From: JBFMDN01 sp040753915
GTDB taxonomy: Bacteria; Desulfobacterota; Desulfomonilia; Desulfomonilales; Desulfomonilaceae
Assembly (NCBI GenBank): GCA_040753915.1
Contig: JBFMDN010000009.1
Coordinates: forward strand, 1-64,000
Direction: 5' to 3'
DNA length: 64,000 nt
The notes under the pieces are model-generated. The model had not been told where the DNA came from. It saw only the letters and a program-made list of their open reading frames with translations, and did not search any database. The translations under genes were made by a program, and so were the position numbers. Positions 52,201-58,928 of the stretch are shown in pieces (positions within the stretch are counted from its first letter, which is position 1; every line of letters starts with the position of its first letter).

Positions 52201-52809
52201 GCGTTTGACTTCCCGGATCACGTCGCTGATGCGCTCAAGATTGTGCTGGGTTTGTTCCAGCTTTTTTAGTGCCGCTTCCCTCCTCGACTTGTACCGGTTG
52301 ATTCCTGCAGCTTCCTCAATGAGCACGCGGCGATCCTCCGGCTTGGAGGCCACCACCATGTCCACCCTTCCCTGCTCGATGATAGCGTATGAATTCTTTC
52401 CAACTCCTGTGTCGAGAAAGAAGTCGGTGATGTCGGACAAGCGGCAGGGAATATTGTTGAGCTCGTACTGGGACTCCCCATCCCGAAACAGCCTGCGCGC
52501 GATCATGATCTCGTCGTAATCGGCCATAGAGGGATGTGAGGAGCCGCCGTCATTCGCAAGAATCAGCCGCACTTCGGCCATGCCGACTGGCTTCCGATTC
52601 TCGGAGCCATTGAAGATGACGTCATCCATCTTCTTGGCCCGGAGGGATCGCGTTCGTTGCTCTCCCATGACCCAGCGAATTGCTTCCATGACATTGCTCT
52701 TACCGCACCCGTTCGGGCCGACTATTCCCGTGATTCCGGGCTTGAATTCGAGGACAGTCTTGTCAGGGAAGCTCTTGAATCCCTTTATTTCCAGCCTCTT
52801 GATTTTCAT
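49276..52809 (-). CDS. smc: Chromosome segregation ATPase SMC
   Basis: SMC is the condensin-type ATPase that compacts and separates chromosomes. The 1177-residue product has the Walker A half-head (GIVGPNGCGKSN, 28-39), two long coiled coils, a hinge (about 500-680: GPLAELIEVPADYQKAATAILGS..IVADLVTRDGEVV) and the C-terminal head with signature LLSGGEKALTAVAL and Walker B FCLLDEVDAPLDDANL. ATG 52809 fits the universal MKIKRLEIKGFKSF start; the frame is open 76 codons further. scpA/scpB are not in the window. Divergent from the gene for a 168-residue unknown protein. Confidence 0.97.
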   Translation of the reverse strand: MKIKRLEIKGFKSFPDKTVLEFKPGITGIVGPNGCGKSNVMEAIRWVMGEQRTRSLRAKKMDDVIFNGSENRKPVGMAEVRLILANDGGSSHPSMADYDEIMIARRLFRDGESQYELNNIPCRLSDITDFFLDTGVGKNSYAIIEQGRVDMVVASKPEDRRVLIEEAAGINRYKSRREAALKKLEQTQHNLERISDVIREVKRQHSSLKRQASKAERYRRLSERLRNLDLATQSYRCAQLQHRHRVASEQLDLQKRSLIERESLFASLEARLEADRVAALDAEKALKEVMEALHRTDIELTSARGKIERHAAQIAQARERRERGLREQEAAGRRSREASHRKRELEQSKSELDSELKSAAATLQEALTGTKAKERELDACRKRVETLKEAVFQNLQRTAQENNRRERLTRRGAEIDATANKITKEIEEISAGLSSDVARHDTLLGEAAETAKQRDLAKHENEVLALALSEAKTRMGGLRKEISELDNRFARDSARVESLEELRREYHGYDRGVRFLMKNRDSLIPEALLGPLAELIEVPADYQKAATAILGSRLGHLVVSSPRDAIRALDHLKESGEGRSTLIPLRPRPGAQDGNGEVPEGATSLKSVVRFQDGCDSLWDFLLGRCFIVDNLRDAVEIWEKNGIVADLVTRDGEVVTRHGEITGGCHDESHEELFEKRREIEELRGRMETIRAAIAEKSAALVSEESRAADLGSRIDEQKRVAQDLTVQEVRIKKDLERFAAQIATARRKTEVLELEKQRLASEKDGLAAELQAVGESLENLARKQKDLENEKQDASRKVEELAASVIAESERTSELRVRTAQLEERKRSLDREYQSAVELTAQLEKRLALVREDLERSVAEEKRLSEELEATREREKELMREREAQGIDAEKLKSECETLTARVKSLEQESAAARKEIMSLREAVHTLEMEAARLEQSLEGIVEKVVERYAVDPRTLSAPESPPSEEEIEGLRSQIEALGEVNLAAIAECAQAEERLTFLVEQESDLKSAVESLYATINKINRTTRERFREAFDSINTKFQEIFPYLFRGGEARLQLTDEQDLLETGVEIVARPPGKRKQNMDLLSGGEKALTAVALIFSIFLIRPSPFCLLDEVDAPLDDANLVRFNEMLRDISDRTQFLVITHNKRSMEEADSLYGVTMEEPGVSAVVSVRFMD

Positions 52810-52938
52810 GTGCCGTCGCGTAATCCCCTTGAATCGGGCGGATAGTAACGTCCGTGCCGGCCGTTGTAAAGGGAAAATACCCGAATAAAGAGCACAAGAA
52901 AGGTTATCCGGGCCGACGAGCCATGGTATCATATTCCC

Positions 52939-53445
52939 ATGGAGACGAAGGATTTCGACTACATTCTCATACGAGAATTCAGCGTCCTGGCGCGGGTTCC
53001 ACGCGGTGCAAGCGCTCACCAGAAGACGGATCTGCAATTGTTCGACATGAGAACCGGTGTGCAGGTACCAGGCATCATCCCTGAGGTAAACGACGAGGAG
53101 CTGTCACGCGGGTACAAGGTGTCCGCGGAAGTGGCCGCGTCCATACTCAAGTCCGGCCATACCATCCTGGAGCTTCCCGCAGTGGATCTCTCAAAGGTGA
53201 CGAACCTCCATGACATCAAGCAGCGAAAGCTGGACGTGGTGGTGGCAGACTCGATCTTGGATCAGGTGCAGAAGATCGCGGATATACTTAACAATTTCCT
53301 CAAGGTGGCGGAGTCGGCGAGCAAAGAGGAGCGATTCTGGTTGTCGCAACAGGCATTGACCCTTGTTCGAAAATTCTCGGGTAGAGAGCTAGCAGAGATG
53401 GAAAATGTTGTAGAATGGCTCGGAAGGCGATCGCCTCGCGAATAG
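52939..53445 (+). CDS. Hypothetical protein divergent from smc
   Basis: A 168-residue soluble protein with no recognised family. It opens METKDFDYILIREFSVLARVPRG, has a central part with regular hydrophobic spacing (GYKVSAEVAASILKSGHTILELPAVDLSKV) and a helical C-terminus (DSILDQVQKIADILNNFLKVAES..RFWLSQQALTLVRKFSGRELAEMENVVEWL). No signal peptide or membrane segment. Codon use and GC are like the neighbours, so it is a real gene. It starts 129 bases from smc and ends 28 bases before the TPR/retropepsin gene. Confidence 0.75.
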   Translation: METKDFDYILIREFSVLARVPRGASAHQKTDLQLFDMRTGVQVPGIIPEVNDEELSRGYKVSAEVAASILKSGHTILELPAVDLSKVTNLHDIKQRKLDVVVADSILDQVQKIADILNNFLKVAESASKEERFWLSQQALTLVRKFSGRELAEMENVVEWLGRRSPRE

Positions 53446-53473
53446 AAAGGAGAGTCCCTCGCGTACAGGTTCT

Positions 53474-54574
53474 TTGAAGAGACGGCATAAGATGATGACC
53501 GCGCTCGTCGGCTTGTCCCTCGCTATGCTCGCGTGGGCGAGTCAGGTCTCCGCCCAGGCCACTGCGTCAGCCCTGTTCAAACAGGGCACCTCGTGCCTGC
53601 TGAACGGCAATCACGAGCAGGCAGTGACCGAATTCTCAAAGGCTCTAGGACTGGTAAAGCCGGACAGCTCCGATGCCCACACCATTCTGCTTGCGAGAGG
53701 TCACGCGTACTACGAGGCGGATCGGTTCAAAGAAGCCCTCATCGACCTGGCCTCTGTGCTCAATTCAAGACAGGCTAGTGGCGAATCAATTGCGTCGGCC
53801 TATCAATTGCGCGGTCTGATTCATCTCAAGAGAGACGCCGCGGAAAAGGCGATCAAAGATTTCACCGCAGCGATAAAGACACCCCACGAGAACATAGAGC
53901 TTCGTGCCGTAGCATTCTCCAATCGAGGGATCGCGTATATCAATCATGGCAACTACGATCGGGCAATCAGCGACCTGAACAAGGCGATAGAGTTGGATCC
54001 GAGCTCCGGATTTGCCTATGCGGGGAGAGGCCTTGCATATCTGCGGTCCGACAATATCGAACGGGCGCGTAGGGATGCCCGGCAAGCTCTGCGGCTGAAC
54101 TCGGATTCACGGACGAAGTCGATCTCTGAAGGGATCTTGCGGGAGCTGTCGGTTTCCGCGTCCGGGCCGCTCAGTGTGGTCGTCCCTTTGAGCGAACATG
54201 GCCAGGTTTTCGTACAGGTGCGGTTCAGCAAGAGGGGGGCACCGCACAGATTCCTTCTGGACACCGGCGCCACTTTCAGCCTCGTGTCTCACGACCTGAT
54301 CGAAAAGATCGCCCGAGAGACCTCCGTCCGTAAGATCGACAAGGGAACGGTGACAACGGCCGACGGAACGCGCCACCAGGTGACCCGGTATGAGATAGAC
54401 CAGGCGTTCTTGTACACCTTACCGCTGGGGCGTATCGAGGTTCATGTCTTCGACAAGGACCCGAAAGGGATTCTGAATCTGCTCGGTACCAAGAGTATGT
54501 CGAGTTTCTCGGTGTCGATAGACAATTCGCGCAGGCGCGTGATCATCAGCAGGAGAGAGTCGTTGGCACGGTGA
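53474..54574 (+). CDS. Exported TPR protein with retropepsin-like aspartyl protease domain
   Basis: A 366-residue protein. The signal peptide is about 27 residues if TTG 53474 is used, which supplies the KRRHK positive end; ATG 53492 gives a signal without positive charges. About five TPR-like repeats cover 33-213 (e.g. NYDRAISDLNKAIELDPSSGFAYAGRGLAYL). The C-terminal part (232-366) is a gag-pre/retropepsin-type domain with catalytic Asp263 in LLDTGATFSLVSH and a late LLGTKSMSSF. It probably acts in the periplasm on or with partner proteins held by the TPRs; the substrate is unknown. Confidence 0.82.
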   Translation: MKRRHKMMTALVGLSLAMLAWASQVSAQATASALFKQGTSCLLNGNHEQAVTEFSKALGLVKPDSSDAHTILLARGHAYYEADRFKEALIDLASVLNSRQASGESIASAYQLRGLIHLKRDAAEKAIKDFTAAIKTPHENIELRAVAFSNRGIAYINHGNYDRAISDLNKAIELDPSSGFAYAGRGLAYLRSDNIERARRDARQALRLNSDSRTKSISEGILRELSVSASGPLSVVVPLSEHGQVFVQVRFSKRGAPHRFLLDTGATFSLVSHDLIEKIARETSVRKIDKGTVTTADGTRHQVTRYEIDQAFLYTLPLGRIEVHVFDKDPKGILNLLGTKSMSSFSVSIDNSRRRVIISRRESLAR

Positions 54575-54586
54575 AAACCCCGTGTA

Positions 54587-55894
54587 TCACAGACCGAGCA
54601 GACCGAATAGGTCTGTATCTTCGGGAGCTGGGCCCAGCGCTACTACGGAAAACCGATTGCTACTGAACATGTCGTCGCACAGCTCACGTAGCTCGGCTAG
54701 GGTCACTGCCTCGAGGGCCTCGAGAATCTCTTCAACGGACACATAGCGGCCGAAGAAATATTCGCCTTTGGTCAAGCGGTTCATGCGCGCGTCAGGGGAC
54801 TCCATGGCAAGGATGATGCTCCCCCGAATGTAATTCTTCGCTGTGCGGATTTCCTCTTCGGTGAGTGAGGAAGCCAGGCCCATGGTCTCCTTGCCTATGG
54901 TCTCCATGAGCTCTTCGAGACGTGCGGCTTCACAGGCAGCATAAATACCGAACATTCCGGTATCGGAAAAGGACGAGAGAAACGAATAGACGCTGTACGC
55001 CAGGCCCCGTTTTTCCCTGATCTCCTGGAACAATCTTGAGCTCATCCCCGAGCCCAGGATCGCGTTGAGGACGTACCCCGCCTGACGGCGTCGATCTGCG
55101 GCGCTCGGCCCGATCGTCCCAATACAGACATGAACCTGTTCTAAATCTTTTGCAATCACATGCGCGGACGCCTCGGTCGCGGGGGGTATCGCGCAGATAC
55201 GGGAACCGGTGGTATGGAGACGATTCATCTGCTTCTCGAAAAGGTTGGTAATATTGTCGTGGTCGACGTCACCAACTGCACAAACAACGATCTCCTCAGG
55301 AGTGTAGTTATCGAGCTTGAACTGCATCATGGTGTTGCGGTCCAATCTCCCGATATTGTCAATGGTTCCCAGAATCGGTTGTCCAAGCGGATCGTCTTTC
55401 CAGAAGCGGATACCGAGGATCTCGTGGACCAGGTCCTCCGGGCAATCCTCCAGTTGAGAAATCTCCTGGTATACCACCTGCTTTTCCCGCTCGATTTCCT
55501 CCTCGGGGAAGGAGGACTCGAGAAAGATGTCAGTGAGCAGGTCCACGGCCAACTCGCAATGCTCGCTAAGAACTTTGCAATAGAACGCAGTCACTTCCTT
55601 GCTGGTGAAAGCGTTCATCACTCCGCCGACTGAATCGATCTCCTTAGCGATAGACAGAGCGGACCGCCTGTTCGTCCCTTTGAAGAGCATGTGTTCGATG
55701 AAATGACAGATTCCGTTCACTTCGGGGCGCTCGAATCGCGAACCCGACCGTACCCAGATCCCCAGCGATACGGACTGGAGATATGGAATGCGTTCGGTGA
55801 CGACTCGGACCCCGTTGTTTAAGACGGACTTGCGGTAGGTGTTGGAATGGTCATACCGCGTGACAGAGGAGCAGAGGCCTTTTCTATGACTCAT
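54587..55894 (-). CDS. M16-family zinc peptidase
   Basis: A 435-residue pitrilysin/processing-peptidase-type protein with the inverted zinc motif HFIEH (His64-Glu67-His68), the downstream third ligand region, and a C-terminal M16_C domain. It resembles the YmxG-type proteins often encoded after pnp. Its ATG overlaps the pnp stop by one base (TAATG), so translation is coupled. No signal peptide, hence a cytoplasmic peptidase is likely. Confidence 0.92.
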   Translation of the reverse strand: MSHRKGLCSSVTRYDHSNTYRKSVLNNGVRVVTERIPYLQSVSLGIWVRSGSRFERPEVNGICHFIEHMLFKGTNRRSALSIAKEIDSVGGVMNAFTSKEVTAFYCKVLSEHCELAVDLLTDIFLESSFPEEEIEREKQVVYQEISQLEDCPEDLVHEILGIRFWKDDPLGQPILGTIDNIGRLDRNTMMQFKLDNYTPEEIVVCAVGDVDHDNITNLFEKQMNRLHTTGSRICAIPPATEASAHVIAKDLEQVHVCIGTIGPSAADRRRQAGYVLNAILGSGMSSRLFQEIREKRGLAYSVYSFLSSFSDTGMFGIYAACEAARLEELMETIGKETMGLASSLTEEEIRTAKNYIRGSIILAMESPDARMNRLTKGEYFFGRYVSVEEILEALEAVTLAELRELCDDMFSSNRFSVVALGPAPEDTDLFGLLGL

Positions 55895-57999
55895 TAATCA
55901 GGTGTCTTCCCAATGGCGTCTTTTCTTGACAACTTTATCTTTCCCTGTGGATCGATGCCTATGCACTTCACCGGGAAGGTATCCCCTTCTTTCACGACGT
56001 CTGTCACCTTCTTGACCCGACCGGGCTCGAGCTGGGAGATATGGACCAGTCCGTCGGTTCCGGGGAAAATCTCCACGAAGGCCCCGAAATCGGTAACCTT
56101 CCGGACCACTCCCATGTAGATCCTTCCCACTTCCGCCTCCTGAGTGAGGCCCCGTATGGCGGTCTTAGCTTGTTCAGCACCAACGACGTCGGTTGAAGCG
56201 ATAACGACTTTGCCGGTATCGTCCACTTCGATTTTGGTCCCGGTCTCTTCCTGAATTCCCCGAATAACCTTGCCCCCCGGACCAATGATATCTCTAATTT
56301 TCTCAGGATTGACGTGCATGACGAAAATCCTCGGCGCGTGTTTGGAGATTTCCGGCCTGGGAGTAGATATTACCGCGTTCATTTTCTCCAGAATCTGGCG
56401 CCGGCCTTCTCTCGCCTGGTACAGGGCCTGGGATAGGATCTCCCGAGTAATGCCGTCGATCTTGATGTCCATTTGCAGAGCAGTGACGCCGTCCCACGTT
56501 CCGGCCACCTTGAAATCCATATCTCCATGGTGGTCTTCGTCTCCTATGATATCTGAGAGAATGATGGTCTTGTCTTGACCCTTCAGCAAACCCATGGCTA
56601 TACCGGCCACAGGAGCGATCACCGGGACGCCGGCATCCATCAAGGACAGGGAAGCTCCGCACACGGTGGCCATGGAAGAAGAGCCATTTGACTCCAGGAT
56701 TTCAGACACCACGCGGATGGTATAGGGGAATTCGTCATCGTCAGGCAGAAGGTACGCCAGAGCCCTCTCTGCGAGCGCACCATGGCCGATTTCCCTCCGA
56801 GAAGGCCCTCTCAGGAACTTGACCTCGTTGACGGAAAACGGCGGGAACTTGTAGTGAAGCATAAATGACTTGAATGTGGCCCCTTCCAGCGCTTCTATTT
56901 TCTGTTCGTCAGACGAGGTTCCCAGGGTCACGATGACGAGAGCCTGAGTCTCGCCCCGCGTAAAGAGCGCGCTCCCGTGTGTCCGTGGCAGGGCCCCCAC
57001 TTCACAACTAATTTCCCGAAGGTCAGTAAAGCCTCGGCCTCCGATCCGGATGTTCTTCTCCAGGATCATGGATCGAACGTATTCGCCCTCGATCTTGTCG
57101 AAGTAGCCGAGAATCTCCGAGCGTCTCCTTTCGCCCTCTTCCCCCATTGACTCAAGGTACTCGGTATAGATTTGTGCCAACGCGTCATGTCGGCTGAGTT
57201 TTGCAGGAATATTGATAGCCTGCTCAATGCGCTCGCCGCACTCACGTCTAATCCTCTCGATAAGCTCTTCGTCCTGGACGCTTGGCGGAACCGGCCGTTT
57301 GGGCTTTCCAGCTTTTTCTCTCAGTTCCTCTTGCGCTGCCACTATCTTCAGGATTTCTTCCTGAGCGAAGAAGATGGCATCCAGGATTACATCTTCCGCC
57401 AGTTGGTCGCTCCCCCCTTCAACCATTACGATCCCTTTGCGTGAGCCGACCACGATGAGGCTAAGGTCCGAATACGTCTCTTCCAGGGGAGAGGGATTGA
57501 CAACCAGATTTCCGTCGATCCGTCCGAGACGTACTGCGCCCACCGGACCGTCGAATGGGATGTCGGACAAGTGGAGAGCGGCTGACGCACCGTTGATGGC
57601 CATCATGTCCGTGTCGTTCTCGCCATCGGACGATAGGACCGTTGCGATGATCTGGGTCTCGGCCGTGAATCCTTTGGGAAACAGGGGACGGATCGGCCTA
57701 TCTATGAACCGCGCGGTCAGAATCTCCTTTTCGGTCGGACGGCCTTCTCTCTTGAAAAATCCCCCCGGGATCTTCCCTGCGGCGTAGGTCATCTCCAGGT
57801 AATCGACCGTGAGTGGGAAGAAATCAATGCCTTCCCTCCCTTTCTTTTCCGCTACGGCTGTCACGAGGACAATGGACTCCCCCACTCGAACCAATGCGGC
57901 ACCGGACGCCTGTTTGGCCAAACGACCCGTCTCGAATGTAATTTCTTTGCCAGAAACGGTGGCTGAAGCAGTATGCACCATAATTTCAGTAATCCTCAT
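55894..57999 (-). CDS. pnp: Polyribonucleotide nucleotidyltransferase
   Basis: PNPase degrades RNA 3' to 5' by phosphorolysis. The 701-residue product has two RNase PH domains (GRLAKQASGAALVRVGESIVL.. and GEVGALPRTHGSALFTRGETQ), a KH domain with IGPGGKVIRGIQEETG and an S1 domain (GRIYMGVVRKVTDFGAFVEIFPG). ATG 57999 has GGAG eight bases upstream; ATG 57981 and GTG 58008 are alternatives. It lies 63 bases after rpsO, the conserved rpsO-pnp order. Confidence 0.97.
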   Translation of the reverse strand: MRITEIMVHTASATVSGKEITFETGRLAKQASGAALVRVGESIVLVTAVAEKKGREGIDFFPLTVDYLEMTYAAGKIPGGFFKREGRPTEKEILTARFIDRPIRPLFPKGFTAETQIIATVLSSDGENDTDMMAINGASAALHLSDIPFDGPVGAVRLGRIDGNLVVNPSPLEETYSDLSLIVVGSRKGIVMVEGGSDQLAEDVILDAIFFAQEEILKIVAAQEELREKAGKPKRPVPPSVQDEELIERIRRECGERIEQAINIPAKLSRHDALAQIYTEYLESMGEEGERRRSEILGYFDKIEGEYVRSMILEKNIRIGGRGFTDLREISCEVGALPRTHGSALFTRGETQALVIVTLGTSSDEQKIEALEGATFKSFMLHYKFPPFSVNEVKFLRGPSRREIGHGALAERALAYLLPDDDEFPYTIRVVSEILESNGSSSMATVCGASLSLMDAGVPVIAPVAGIAMGLLKGQDKTIILSDIIGDEDHHGDMDFKVAGTWDGVTALQMDIKIDGITREILSQALYQAREGRRQILEKMNAVISTPRPEISKHAPRIFVMHVNPEKIRDIIGPGGKVIRGIQEETGTKIEVDDTGKVVIASTDVVGAEQAKTAIRGLTQEAEVGRIYMGVVRKVTDFGAFVEIFPGTDGLVHISQLEPGRVKKVTDVVKEGDTFPVKCIGIDPQGKIKLSRKDAIGKTPD

Positions 58000-58062
58000 T
58001 GTCAGCACTCCGGGGGACCCGGGTGCTCGATTTCACCAATCGGGCTTGGCCAGGATAAAAGA

Positions 58063-58332
58063 TTATCTCCGTATGCCCAATTCGCCGATCAAAGATTTGT
58101 AACGCTCTACACTCGTGGCTTTCAAGTAATCCAACAACCGGCGCCTCTGCCCGACCAGCTTCAGCAGACCCCTCCGGGAATGATGGTCCTTCTTATGGAT
58201 CTTGAAATGTTCGGTAAGATACCCGATTCTCTCACTGAGCAGGGCTACCTGCACTTCAGGAGACCCGGTGTCCTTGTCATGAAGCCTGTGCTTTTCTATG
58301 ATTGTTTTTTTCTTTTCCGATGGAAACGCCAA
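58063..58332 (-). CDS. rpsO: 30S ribosomal protein S15
   Basis: S15 binds the central domain of 16S rRNA. The 89-residue product has the classic DTGSPEVQVALLSERIGYLTEHFKIHKKDHHSRRGLL signature. The start codon is TTG, preceded by AGGAGG at about 10 bases. In several bacteria S15 represses its own mRNA through a leader structure; a 7-bp hairpin lies just upstream here. Confidence 0.97.
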   Translation of the reverse strand: MAFPSEKKKTIIEKHRLHDKDTGSPEVQVALLSERIGYLTEHFKIHKKDHHSRRGLLKLVGQRRRLLDYLKATSVERYKSLIGELGIRR

Positions 58333-58367
58333 CTCCTGCTTTCCTCCTGAACACGGATTGTTGCGCT

Positions 58368-58387
58368 AATTCAGCTCAATCTGAATT
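58368..58387 (-). promoter_or_regulatory. Hairpin in the rpsO leader
   Basis: Perfect 7-bp stem AATTCAG / CTGAATT with a 6-base loop, 35 bases upstream of the TTG start. It is AT-rich and without a T-run, so not a terminator; possible site of S15 autoregulation. Confidence 0.45.
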
Positions 58388-58928
58388 AATTATCACACGG
58401 CCCTCACGAAGTAAAGATTCTCCCCCATTTCCCGCTCTTTTTCTCCGGCGGCGCGGCTGCGAAGGCTGCTTCACCATTCGCGAGGTCTTCCGTCGGTCGA
58501 GAGGCTTGGGCCGAGCAGCGAAGCCGGCTTTCCGCGGGGAGTCTCTCAACAGGGAAATAATACCACCATTCCGAGTGTCAGCACAGGAGCACGATGCGTG
58601 CTCGGCGCGCTTTTCTGGGTTCAGATTTTCACTACGGTGAATCCACGACCTCCCCGGGACCGGGCCATTTTCTGCGAGTACAGCGACCTTCAGCGCGCGG
58701 TCGCAAACCGAGTGAGAGTGTCCGGGTTTCTTGAGATCCGGGCGAGATTTTGCCACACACCTTCGAGAGGCTCTCTTCCGAAGAGTTTGATTTATGCCTT
58801 TACATCGTCTATCATATTTAGTGGAGCTGAAGCTGCCGATAGACCCTTCAATCCCCCCATCGCACTGACCCGGCATACGGGAGACGATTGACGACCAGGA
58901 GAATGATTGACGCCAGGAGGAGAGCGCC
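58388..58928. other. Divergent intergenic region, no gene recognised
   Basis: About 540 bases between rpsO and the divergent FAD/Fe-S oxidase gene. Open frames on both strands are Arg/Ser-rich, overlap each other and match no family. Promoters for both flanking genes are expected here but none stands out. Confidence 0.5.
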
